The notes under the pieces are model-generated. The model did not search any database, was not told the DNA's origin, and worked only from the letters and a program-made list of their open reading frames with translations. This document shows positions 10,493-22,183 of a stretch of 64,000 nt of DNA, in pieces. Position numbers and translations under genes: made by a program. This DNA comes from Nannizziopsis barbatae (taxonomy: Eukaryota > Ascomycota > Eurotiomycetes > Onygenales > Nannizziopsiaceae): NCBI GenBank assembly GCA_014964245.1, contig JACVYH010000003.1, positions 2,108,001 to 2,172,000 of the forward strand, written 5' to 3'. Each line of letters opens with the position of its first letter. The stretch's first letter is position 1.

Positions 10493-11246
10493 GGCGGAAA
10501 CTGTATTGCTGTCAAGAGTCAGGGGTGTAGTGGTATTTAAGTAGCTAGAAAAATTGAAGAGGAGATATAATCATTGAGCTCTCCTGGTGGTGAGGCATTA
10601 ATTGAAGGAAGTCGGGGATCAAGCAGGAGGAACAAGGGACATTCCCCGCAGGTCCTCCTCTCCTGCTGCTGGCCGAAGCCATGGCAGACGGCCGATCAAT
10701 CCAAATGGTCACTCGACAAAGGCTGAAACCGCCATATTCAAACCTTCAACCTTGAGGGAGCCAACGAGTGGAGCTCATCCTGGTATTTAAGTTGGTTAGT
10801 TAAGGAGAGCTTTCCCCACACAAGAGCCAAAACCCGTCTCAAGGAAGGGATGGATGCGGGAATGACCGAAGAGATGGTTTGTGCTTTATAGTTAACTATT
10901 TATGCTAACAGAGAGAAGAAAGACTATTACAGGAAGTGAGTAGGTAACTCCGTAGTGAAATGATCCCATGCAGGTTACAGGTTTTCAAAGATCCAATGAT
11001 TATATGCTAGCAGTAGTGCTGCCAGTCCTTCGCTGAAATGATGGGTGATGCCTCAGATGCCTGGTCGTGTCTGTGCAAGACTGAACGCTCGAACGCTGCC
11101 AAAAAAAAGAGAAAGATAGATTATCATAAGTCTTGCCACCAGTAATATACCGAAAATTGAAGAGAGATGTCAGTTCTGTACTCCACAGGTATGAGTGCTA
11201 ATCCTCGAGAACTCAAAATACATCACTTCGTAGTGGGCCCTGAGCG
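10493..11246. other. Intergenic spacer
   Basis: 5' flank of the bestrophin-like gene and 3' flank of the FHA-RING gene. Short frames only; nothing recognised. Confidence 0.5.
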
Positions 11247-13200
11247 TTATATTCGACGAGCACGGCCATCAAAAGCGAGTAAGCCCGAATCATTCAAAGG
11301 CGTTAAAGGACAGTCTTCAAAATTGCCACGAATAACAGGCGACATTGCGGCGAGAGTTGCTTCCATGCCTGGCAATGGTCGTGCGGTAGGGATGTCAATA
11401 TTCTGGCTGCGAGTGGTTGCATGCCGTTCAGACGTCGTTGGGGGTGCGACAATAGAATCGCTGTCCGGCTCTAGGGCCATTTCTTGATCAACGGACTCCG
11501 GCTGTGCTTCTGTCCTCGTGGCTGCTGGGGTTGTGGAGGGTTCGATCGTAGAGGGTGCTCGGCGGTTATTTGGCGTCGTTGGGTCTTCTGCTCGAAGGGC
11601 TCCAATTTCGGTGGCAGGGGGGTCTCCAGGTTGATTTTCTGCATCTGAAGGGCCGGGTTGTGCTTCAAATTCGTCATACATCGCATCATCTACATCAGCA
11701 TTGAGGTCGGTATAGGCACGGCAATTTGGGCATTGGAAGATGGGATATTGTGGTGAGTTGATTAGTCGTCGGACACATTTGTAATGCCAGACATGGGCGC
11801 AGGCCGCCATAAATAAGGTTTGGTAAGGTCTCTGTGCCATGGGTTAGTATGGGAAACAGCGGATGGAAAGGGTTTTGAAGGAAAGGGCAAACAAACCAGA
11901 ACCGAGTTCAAACAGATAGAACATTCCCTGCAGCCTTCGTAATCGGCATTGACGCCTCTCCCAAGGTTGTTAATGAGGGTTTCAGTGTTTTTGCTAACAG
12001 GATTGCAGTCAGTATCAAAGCTACTCTATTGTTGAAACGGAGACTTTACTTGAATTCGTTTGGCTCACGTTGCCACATCCGATTACACTCGACCCGGATT
12101 CGAACACATCTGAAAATCATTTCTTCCCCGCCCCTAAAATCAATTCCGAGTTGAACGACGTCTCCATCCCGTAAAACATAGGACCTAGACGGAGTATTTG
12201 GTTGACTGAGCCGCATATGGTTGAGAAACGTCCCAGAAGAGCTTCCAATATCTTTAATATTCCAGTGTCCATTTACGTAGGTAAATTCGCAATGTTTCCG
12301 GCTCACGACTTTCGATTTAAACCCAATCGGAGCGGCCGATGGGTTTGGCGGATTTGCTGGCGGAACACCATCGCGCTCAGAGTAGCGACCGACTCGAAGA
12401 GTGCAGTTTTCATTGGGCAAGGTGCGGGTGATGGGAGTAAACACCAGAGACGGGCGGCTCAGTTGAGTATTATGAGGAAACAATCGAAGGGTAGGTAGCG
12501 ATCGAGGTTTTGGAGGCACGGAGCTATCGGAAGATGCTTCTTGAGGTGTGGAGAGTGGTGAGGCAGCCGGAGCCAGTGTGCTCGCCTCGGGTGGAGAGGG
12601 CGGCAATGACTCGGTGGAAGAACTCGAGGACTCTGATGAAACAGGCATTGGGTCGGAGGCGGGGAGAGTCATGTCCCTCGCTGACGATGATATTTCATTT
12701 GCCGGCGTTGATCTGGAAGAGCTCGACGCAATAGCCGGGCGGTCGTCACAAGAGCTTGACGATCTACTTGGTTGGTTTATGAGAGGGTCAGACTGGTTGT
12801 CATGAGGCGGGCGAGATTCGGGAGCAGACTGGGCGGTGATGGTTTGGTGGAGGCCGTGTAAAAGAGAATGTGAGTGAGACTGAGAGCGAGAACGACTGTG
12901 AGGGTTGGATTGAGATCGAGCGGGCGAGAGAGAAGACGAAGGAGAAGAAGATGAAAAATGTTCGTGAGAGTCGAAAACGGGCGAGTGAGGGGAAAGCACC
13001 AGGCCCACGGCACGTGTCAAGCTATACCGGTTTGATCGCGGCTGAACGGACGGCGACGGCGACGGCGACGACAGCGATGAAGCGCCGTTGGAGAGCGCCG
13101 CTGGAGGAGTGCGAAGCTGACTTAACCGGCGCAGTCGACTGGTGAACGACACGCCGGACGGAGATGACAATTCCGTAGATGAAGCTGTGGTGGTCGTCAT
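11247..13200 (-). CDS. dma1: FHA-RING E3 ubiquitin ligase, Dma1-like
   Basis: Three exons, 610 aa: 13200-12050, 11993-11897, 11831-11247. Residues 1-250 are Ser/Pro-rich and disordered. A FHA domain follows (LRVGRYSER ... VVSRKHCEFTYVNGHWNIKD, then GSSSGTFLN, about 265-375), which binds phosphothreonine. A RING finger (CSICL ... CAHVWHYKCVRRLI ... CPNCR) is split by the second intron. FHA then RING is diagnostic of yeast Dma1/Dma2 and human CHFR/RNF8-type ligases, which act in the spindle checkpoint and septation control. The C-terminal 150 residues are acidic and low-complexity. A tandem Ser/Pro-coding repeat near 13060 is part of the disordered head. The start ATG is the only one open into the long first exon. 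Function is inferred by homology. Confidence 0.9.
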
Positions 13201-16200
13201 GGAAGTGCAGCTGGTTGGTCGATGTCTATCACCATTTCGCGAAAAGGATGGCGCTTGTTAGTCAACCGTGAACTCTTTCTCGGACTTGAGGAGCAGCAGA
13301 AGACCTTGATGGATAAAGGGAGAATGGCAAACTCAATGGAAATCCACGGAAACCGAGCATTCAAACCGGGAACAGAGGGCTAGATTACCTGTCTCGTTGA
13401 TGGAAAGACCGCTCGGAGCAGATGGTGGTACTCGGTATCTACAGATTAATGTGCGAGAGATTGTGGAAACGCCGCAACAGTCGGAGAATTTGAGGAGGAT
13501 CCCAACTAATTAGAGGCTGGAAGCTCCCGACAAGATTGCCCAGCAGCAGCGCCTGTCAACCTCCAGGGATTCACAACCAACAGGAAGCTATTTGCTGTTC
13601 GGATTTCGGCAATGGAAATCCGATATCCACACCGGGTTCGATTTGATGGGGGACTCGAGAAGGAACGGGATGAGAGGCTGGTGGGCAGCTATTTCAATAA
13701 TAATAATTTCCTAGGGAGACAGTGCGGAGAAATACTTGTCAGGGATGCTGCTTGTCAGGATGGACAAGGAAGAAAAGAAGAAGAGACGAGACGGTCTGAG
13801 CGAATGGATTTATTATGGCGACTACGATGGCGATGGCGCCCTTTTAAACTCCTTCGACGGCGTTTTGCAGTGGAGCAAATCCGCATTGAAGTCATTTGTT
13901 CCAAGATGACTGTTAGGTTGACGAGCTAAAATCGTTAGCAAAATAAACCGTCCCCTGTCACCAGACACACCTTTCCTGGGGCTCTACTGTAGTTACGCTC
14001 TCCGCAGGCAGTAAACTAACTACTCGGTACTGTCGGGAGATCAATCACATCCTCGTTAACCCACCAAATACCAACCGCGACTTTACCAAGCGAGATTTCA
14101 ATCCTTCTACGCCCAATTGGATCGCCTCAAGGACGCCCCCGAAGACCACTGAGAGGTCTCACATTTGCTGGTTATAACTTTGACAGAAACTGTACGCCTC
14201 CACAAGTAGAACTGACACATTCTGTTGGTGTCCAGCTCCTCTCCCTTTTTGAATCTGCATGTCTCTCATTTATTCATTCCCGTTCAATTTTCTGTCTTTT
14301 ATTTTTAGACTCGCCTTTTCTTCCCATGAGCCTTAGGGTGTCCGTCCTCGGACGCAACCAGGATATGCTTGCAAACAAATCTCAAACGCGGAGATCAGCG
14401 TGAGAGCAATTCGCATCTGGACCCCTCGACTCGGGGCTTGAACCAAGCAGAGTCTGTCTCCGATCATCATCGTGTCCGGCGATAAAATTTTTCTCTGTAG
14501 TTATACCTGGGAACCGCCTGTCACCGCTAATAATTGCTGCTTCGGCGGTCAAACAGGATAACTAGAGTGGCGACCAGATTCTGTACAAGTCCGTATTGCC
14601 TCGAAATGTATGGAGTACGAATATCGCCTTCGAAGGCTGCTTGAGGTCACAGTTTCCGGGGATGCGGCCCATGCCGTTATCGGCGTGACTCGAGGAAATT
14701 CTCTTTTTATATGCTGTTGATTAGTTATTTCTTGGGCAGCTTTTCATTTTCACACGCTTCCTTTGTGTAAGATGACGTTGCGGATGAACCCTTGCTCCCT
14801 GTCTGCCGGGTTTATTTCCTATAGATCAACCAAATCTCAAGATCTAGACACCCGGCTGGCAAAAATTCCAGTTGTCTAGCCACATGTCTTTTTGACTTTC
14901 ATCCTGGTCAAGAGGAGCATGCTTTGTATACAAAAACGGGGAGATCTCTTGTGCTATCATGGGTTATCACGATATTATTGCTCCAAAACTTTCCTGTGAG
15001 ATGAAGACCAAAGCCTGTTTACATACAGGCCAATAAGCAACCGGTCATAGCCGATAATTCACCGACAAATTCCAGGCACGCAGACTATGGCTAAAGGCAC
15101 ACATATGTACTTCGTACGCGAGCGAGATCTTACCCAATGCAAAGCAACTTTGAAGCGTTTGAAGCGGAGATACATCGGCACCTAGCGGAAAGGTTTTGTT
15201 ACGCAACCGACAGGAAACATGTTTGTGCAGCTGGGGGATGGAGACTCATTGGATGGCAGGTCTCGGGCATGGTTTCACAGTCACCGAACCAACAACCCGA
15301 AAGCAGAATCTTCCAAATCAACAAAAGATTCGGTGCTCAGGAGGTTCGAAGGACTTGTGTGCGCGGTCCGTCCAAGCATGTCATCCACAAATACGAGTCC
15401 ATCCCCTCGATTTCCAGCTTTCGAAACCTTAGTGGATTCCACATCGTGAGGGGTTGTTGCCTCTGTGGTTATGGAGATTTCAGGTACGGAGTACCAGGAT
15501 AGCTTGACTGAATGGCGGCTCTTCTCTTTCTTTGATATTGTCGACATAGGTTGGTTGTTTGTCGTTGTAATCCCTCAGGCGCTCAGGTCTCCATGACGAG
15601 GTGGTCGATCGACGTTGAAGGGGCGCTGTAGAACCTTGTACCGAGGAACCGATATGCGCATTAATCACGATAGCATGAGAGCATCGTAGTAATAATAGGA
15701 TCCTCTACCGCCGCTGTTGATACAAGTAGCAAAGAGTCTGAAACGAAGGAGCTGGAGTTTGACGTGAACCGTGGTCGGGTCGGGTTTGTCTGCAGGGCCG
15801 AACTGACGGAGAAAAAAAAGAAAAGCGAAATGTATCGTTCACTAACTCCATAGTGAGGGAAAAGAACCGAGACGCTGGAACTTGACAGGAAACTCCCGAA
15901 CTTCAACTCAGGATGGTAAAACAAGAATCTCTTCCTTTCTTCGAACCCCTAATGAGACTTGATCAGAAGCATTCGCGTTCCTTTGATCACTAGCTCATGA
16001 ATGAATGGTGTTGTCCTTAGGCAGAGTAGTTGAGTTCTTGGGCTCCAATTCTCCACCGCGAAAGTCTCCCCATCGCGCCTCCCGAATCCCTAACTAGTTA
16101 CTGTCGTCTCCCGTGTCGTTATTATTTATTATTTTCTTCCAGCAACCCCCAGATTGCTGCAAGCTAATCACTAATTACCCGGGTCCCTTTCTCGGAGATT

Positions 16201-16364
16201 CGTCTCATTTCTCTCGTTAATTCTCTCTTTCGCTCTTTCGCTCTTTCATTTCCCAAGTCATTCGTTTTGAATTTCCAGCCGCTGGCCGCCTGAATTCAGC
16301 CAATACATAGGGACAACATCCCCTTTTCCGATCACCCAATTCAAATGTGGGACGGCCGCTAGAG
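13201..16364. other. 3.2 kb divergent intergenic region
   Basis: Lies between the divergent FHA-RING and ADF-H/PH genes. Frames up to about 120 codons occur (15137-15502) but show no domain, splice logic or family signal. One TACGGAGTA motif is at 15485. Probably promoters, leaders and non-coding DNA. Confidence 0.5.
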
Positions 16365-19300
16365 ATGTCTCTTAATGGATTGGATGATTCCGCCATCATC
16401 GAGTCCTACCAGGCCGCCCTGACGGAGGCGGGTGGATGGTGAGAGCTGCCCTGTGCCAAACACAATCTACCTTGGCTGGTCCGAGAACTCCTTGCTCAGA
16501 TCCAAGGAGTGGAGATGAAATTATACCAGTTCACGGGTAGCCAAAGAAGAAAAATTTTTTGCTAATGACATTTCGGTTTCCTGTCCAGGTTCCTCCTTAA
16601 ATACGTCGCCAGAGATGTTGTCGCGCTTTTAGCCAGGGGTAGCGGAGGAGTTGCGGAGATCCGAATCACCATAGACAGCTATGAGGAGAAGGCACCTCTC
16701 TACGGGTTTCTCCAATATAGACGGAGAAAGGTCATCCTCAGATATGTTCCGGAAGGGGTTTCGAGGATTCTTCAAGGTATTTCCGCTAAGACGGCCATGT
16801 TCAATTTTCGCAAGGGGGCCGAATGCGCCTCCGAAGTCTTTCACTTTCTAACAATTTTTTTTTTCTTCACCCTAGCGCGAATATCTGTCCAGTTTCAATC
16901 GGTATTAGACAAATTCTCTCCGCATGATACGGTGTTCTCTCTCTCCGCTCCTTATGAACTTACCGAAAATGCGCTATCCTCTGCCTGCTTCCTACATACC
17001 GCCTCCCGGTCCATGACGCCGTCGTCGAGTTCTATACGGCACTTTCAACTGGGAGAGATCACGGAAGATGCTGAGGTGGAAGAGAACGCCTCAGTAGCAG
17101 ATCAATCTGTCGCTGCAAACAGTCTAGGTGTCCCTAGCAAGAGAGATAGTGTGTATAGCCGAACCTCTGAAGCCACCGCCGTGCCGGACCGTTATAGACC
17201 CGGAGAATCCCAAGCTTCTTCCGTTGCGGAAACTGCGTCAATTCACTCAGCTCGCTTTTCCGAAAACCCCGAAAAGCCTCTTCCTTTAGTTCCGCTAGAG
17301 CATACAAAGAGTCACCCAATTGGTTCAACCCAAAGACACATCTTAGACCACATCTCTCACCCCATAAGTGAGCGCCGGAGCTCTACACAATCGTCTAGGC
17401 CGTCAATCAGAGACCTAGAGTATGCGGGCTCGCGACCACCAAAAGTCAAGCTCGGCCCTCGTCCTGTCGTGGATATCAATGGCCGCCCGCGCACCGCGGG
17501 CTCAATGGGCAGATCTCGTGAGCAACGACCGGTCGCAGCACTTCCCGCGGGTGTCCGGCCATCGACAAGAAAATCTAATCCCTCGCGACCCAAGTCACAA
17601 CCTGGTTTCGCACCCCAAGTCGCCAATTCTCGCCTGCCTCCTGTACCGACACTTTTACCTCCGCCCGTCATAATGTCATTTTCAAGAATTCCACCTGCCT
17701 CGCCCAAATCTATCAAGAGCGTTGCCTCTTCAATTGGACTTGCTCCGGAGAAGCAGCGTTTGATGAAGGCATTGGAACTCCGTAAAAGGCAGATGGAAAA
17801 ACAAGCTCAACAGGCCGCCAAACAACAACTCGAAAAGACTATTGAAGAATCCGAGACGACCGTTCCGGAAGAGAAGACGAACGCTGTGGTTGAGATTTGC
17901 GTGGTTCATAACCCTGATGTGTCAACAAGTAAATCAGAAGATTCGGTAGAATCGTCCCAAGCTTTATCTAATGCCGGTGACGGTGATACCCAAGGAGACA
18001 AATTGCTAGTGGCTGAACAATCTAAACTTGATTCTGCTGTCGATCTTTCTATTGCAGAGTGTCCTACTAAAGAAGAAAAACCTATTACCACTTTAACGTC
18101 AGATAATGCCGATGGACCGCCTCTTCCGCCGTCAGAAACACTAGAATCCGATACCGCAACCTCTTCTACATCGGCAATTGACCAGAGCAACTGTGATACG
18201 CTGCCATCTGCCCCCGATGTTCAAGAGGTAACACCGACAGATGAAAGCAGCGTCACAAATGAATCGAATTCGACCGTGGACCTAGAGATTGATACTGACG
18301 TCAAACCTTGTGAGATCGAGATTCCGTCCGACCTGGAATGTCCAGACACTCCAACTCCACGAGCGATTCCGGTCGAAATATCCCAGATGGCGGAAAGTGA
18401 GTCTGAGGTATCCGACAAGGAGCAAGGAGAAAGTTTTGTTTCAGGCGAAGACGCTTCACAAACCGGCGTTAAAACGCCTTCCATTCATGATGTCAACCCG
18501 GAACAAGGGGCGGACGAACCTGTGGATGAGAATAGCGAGAAGCAACGGAAACAAAAGCGACGTGCGATGCTCGAACCTATTCACATACCGCTGCGCACAG
18601 ACGATATGGACGATGACCAGCTCCTCTCGGATGATTCGTTCATGGAAGAGCTCAAGTCTGCTACTGTTCAAGAAGCTAAGCCGGTGGCAGTTCCCAAAAC
18701 TCCTCTCTCACCGTTTCCCAGTAATGGAGAAGTTGCATCATCAGAGTTATGGAAGGGCTCTCGAGTTGTGTCGAATGCCAGCGCTGGTGGTGTAGATGTT
18801 CAAGCGCTTCCGGTTGGCAGATCTACCTCGCCATATCTTGCTAGCCAGACCCCTGTTCCTGTCTTGGTTGCTAAAAAGGTCAATGTTTCCTCTGGTATCT
18901 CCAAGCGGATAAAAGCCCTGGAGATGTTTTCCAGTCGCGATTCTTCTCAGAGTCAAACACCAGTGGTCCCGTCGTCCGCATCTTCATCTCCATTTGAAAA
19001 GTTCCGCAAACGTACTTCTATGACACCCTCTCCCACCCCAACCCCCAAGGCGAACAAAGCTCCATCGCCACAGGAGCAACCCGTTCAACATACCAAGAGA
19101 CAGGAGCCCTCACCTCCTACCGAATCCATGAAAGTCTCTAATTCTGTTTCCGTTACAGCTAGGATCATTCGAGATCCCGCGGCCCCTCCACTGGACCCTC
19201 CAGCGGATCCTTCCGAGCCAAGCGTTCTGAATCTCCAACAAAGTCAGCTTACAGTTCAACACGATGGAGAAAGGGAGCGAAATACAACGTCACCTTTGGT

Positions 19301-20039
19301 ATCTCCGCCGACGAGACAAGATAAAAAGCGATGGTCGATTTCGTCTATCGGCTCAAAGCATGCCCCAGATTCTGCCCCATTACGGCGGTCAGATTCGACC
19401 ACAAGCAAGCTCTCCCTTTCCAAGCATGAACCGTCCGCTCCGCGCATATCTACGGATACATTCTCCCATCTTGACAGTGTCGATGAGGCCTTAGAAGATA
19501 AAAAGGAATCTAGAAAATCCCGGCTAATGCGACGGATGTCCGCGATCACGTCAAACTCGCGCAGAGGTATCATCAATGCGTTGAGTCCGGCGCTGAAGGA
19601 AGAAACTTCACCGACTCCACCAAGAGAGGAAGAAGAGGAACCTTCGCTACCGGAAGCTCCACAGGTTGTTGATATTGGCGAAGTTAACGTGCAATTTCCC
19701 GATACTCTGTTGTGGAAACGCCGATTTATGCGCATAGACGATAACGGATATCTTGTCCTTACACCAGGAACTATTGACGGGTCCGCACGGAATGTCGTCA
19801 AGCGATATCATCTTTCAGAGTTTAGAAAGCCAACGCTGCCAGACCAAGATAGACAAGAGTTACCGAACAGTATTGTACTTGACTTTAAGAATGGAAGCAC
19901 ATTGCAGTGTGCATGCGAGTCAAGGAACGGTCAAAAAGCGGTTTTCCAAAGTGAGTATCAAAACCGCTCTTCGATGGAAACAAAGACTAAACATTGAACA
20001 GCTCTTCTCGAAGCCCATAAAGCAAATAAACAGCGATAA
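16365..20039 (+). CDS. Large ADF-H and PH-like domain protein (actin/cortex associated)
   Basis: Four exons, 1,124 aa: 16365-16438, 16589-16776, 16876-19950, 20002-20039; phases close exactly. The first ~125 residues (MSLNGLDDSAIIESYQAALT, then GGWFLLKYVARD, APLYGFLQYRRRKVILRYVP, VQFQSVLDKFSPHDTVFSL) look like an ADF-H/coactosin fold, which binds actin. A very long Ser/Pro/Glu-rich disordered middle follows, with a short basic helix (KQRLMKALELRKRQMEKQAQ). The C-terminus (LLWKRRFMRIDDNGYLVLT ... SIVLDFKNGSTLQCACESR) resembles a PH domain that could bind membrane lipids. The last exon codes only 12 residues (LLEAHKANKQR end). I infer a cortical actin regulator; no gene name is assigned. The first two exons are easily missed because a long frame in exon 3 extends upstream through the third intron to 16797. 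Confidence 0.82.
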
Positions 20040-20469
20040 CGGCCGTTCCGTACTTTACCACTAATCTGCCCTTTTCAAAACATGACATTCTTTTCTTTTC
20101 TATTTCTTTTAAGATACCAACACTTCTAAGTTGCCAATCTCTTTTCCTATATTTTGTGTATACAAGGCATTCCTTTTGCATTTCCTTTGGTTCCTTAAAC
20201 TTATGGATACACTACTTCGGCTTAAACATTTTTCCTCCTTACGATATTTTTAGTCTATTTGGTCTATTCTCCCTTCTCGCGCCAAAATTCTCTTTTCTTC
20301 GGAGGATGGTTTTCGCAAACCTTCTGTCCTTTTAGATAACCATTTCGATACCCCCTTTTTTTCCCTTTTTTCTGCTTTTGACCAAAATTATCCGGCTCGG
20401 CATTTGATTAGTCCGCCGCAAATAGTATTCTAGTTATGCGGATTTTCCGCAATATCATACATGCTTACA
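20040..20469. other. Convergent 3' spacer
   Basis: T-rich 3' flanks of the ADF-H/PH gene and of pus4. No gene. Confidence 0.55.
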
Positions 20470-21772
20470 CTAGCTCTCATCAGCGTCTTCATTGCACGCA
20501 TCCCGCTTTTGTGCCTTTTCCTGCCATTCATCCAAGAACTTCGAAACCTTGGGACCCCACACATCCTCTCCGGCTTCTAAGTCGCTATACTCCAATATTT
20601 TATCCTGGGACAATTTAAAATCACCCTGGCGAGTCCGAACTAAAGAGCTCATCAGTGCATTGCTGTTTAATGCTAGGCCCAGATCGTGCGCAAGCGACCG
20701 GACATAGAAGCCGGAAGAGACAGTCATGGTAAGTTTCACAGCTGGCGGAGGTGGAAAGGAGGTTGAAGCTTCGTTTGGCATAGACTCTGTCGGCGCGGCT
20801 GGTTCTGATCCAGAATTGGTGTCTGTTCTCCGACGTTTTGAGGAAGGCTCTTCAGTAGTCAAATCGGATTCCGGTTGAGCTGTCGGGGTTTCATCTTCTG
20901 TTGTTTTTCTTTTCAGTTCCTTCTCTTGCTGCACACCTTGCTGATCCGTAGAGACAATATCCTTCTCCTTTGCGATCATTTGCTTCGCAAGATTCATCTC
21001 CGTGGTATCTGCTTCGTCGGTCGGCCATTTCCAATCATGCGTCCCAGGACCATACCACTCAACAATTTCCAGGTTTGAAACCTCAACAGGCCTCTCCGCA
21101 ATTTCAACAGGCGGCTCTTTTCCCTCTCTAGCATATTCATAGAGTTTCTTTCCCTGCACTTTCAGTGCTGAGAATATTGAAGGCCGCTGCATGATCTTCC
21201 CTCTGAATTTTTCCAGTGCCTCTTCTACACTTTCTTTCGTAACATGCTCATACGGTGCTCGGCTGACAACCTTTCCCACGCGATCATATGTATCCGTCGC
21301 AACACCAAACAAGATCACAGCCTCGTATGTCTTGGTGCATGCGAGGAAATTATTCAATTGTTTCGTTCCTTTCCCCACACCAGTAATCAGTACGCCGGTG
21401 GCGATTGGATCCAGGGTGCCTCCATGCCCCAATTTCACCTGAATGCGCTTGTCTCGCCGTCTTCGCCGCTGATTCTGTGGTTCTTGTTTGCGACGCTCAC
21501 GCTCGGCGGTCAGCAGAGGTTTGAAAAAGTCGGAGTGATTAAAATGGCTCTGGAGATCACGGAGGACATCGGCCGAAGACTTTCCTCCTGGCTTGTGGAC
21601 GGCTAATGGGTTCTGACCGTCAGCATTTCCATTGCGACTTTACAACCCATTGTCACGTAAATTTTCAAGAACTACGTGAATGGAACCGGGAGAACTAACC
21701 GAATACACCCTCAAGATTCTTTGGCTGCGACATGGTTGGCGCAAGTTTCGTAATCAGCCGTCGGGCCAGCAT
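20470..21772 (-). CDS. pus4: tRNA pseudouridine-55 synthase, TruB/Pus4 family
   Basis: Two exons: 21772-21700 and 21602-20470, 401 aa from the ATG at 21772. An internal ATG at 21733 would give 388 aa. The open frame continues upstream to 21886 but lacks an ATG. The TruB core is clear: VHKPGGKSSADVLRDLQSHF, then KLGHGGTLDPIATGVLI with the catalytic Asp at about residue 89, KTYEAVILFGVATDTYDRVG, RPSIFSALKVQGKKLYEYAR, and later SGFYVRSLAHDLG. The enzyme converts U55 to pseudouridine in the T-loop of tRNAs. The Arg-rich start MLARRLITKL could be a mitochondrial presequence, giving dual targeting by start choice as known for yeast Pus4; that is inference. An acidic insertion of about 80 residues sits before the last core motif. 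Confidence 0.93.
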
Positions 21773-22183
21773 GGGGTGTTTAACAAATCTTTGGAGAGAT
21801 GTCCCTCCAGCAGCCGGGAAGGAATGCAGTGACCATGTTTGGCGGCTAACCAGTCTCCCCAATAGAGCCCTAAATAATAGGCGCAAAAGGCCTATTAATT
21901 AGTGTGCCTAGTCGGGGTTGAAACAAGGATACATAAAATACGCCTCCTCATCGATAAATAGTATGAGGATGTGTATTATACTCCGTATCCAACCAGTATC
22001 TTTGCTGCTTATGTAATCCGTGCCTTTGTCGCCTCAATTGACCCGCGGAGTTGGAGCTTCCAAAATCGCAAACAAGTACAGCCATGCGACCATTCTATGG
22101 AACGTTTACAAGACAAATGCCTCTTTATCTGAAGGCTTTCAAGCTTCTTCTCTCTAAATACTCATCATGACCACTCTGAAGAT
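21773..22183. promoter_or_regulatory. Divergent promoter region pus4 / RFD gene
   Basis: About 410 bp separates two divergently transcribed genes and must hold both promoters. A TACTCCGTA motif lies at 21979. No specific regulator site is assigned. Confidence 0.4.

Noticed and set aside
15137..15502. 121-codon ORF between the FHA-RING and ADF-H genes
   Set aside because: Competes with other frames over the same DNA and has no conserved motif.
21773..21886. Upstream extension of pus4 starting MRLLFRALLGRL
   Set aside because: The first codon is TTG on the minus strand; the first in-frame ATG is at 21772.
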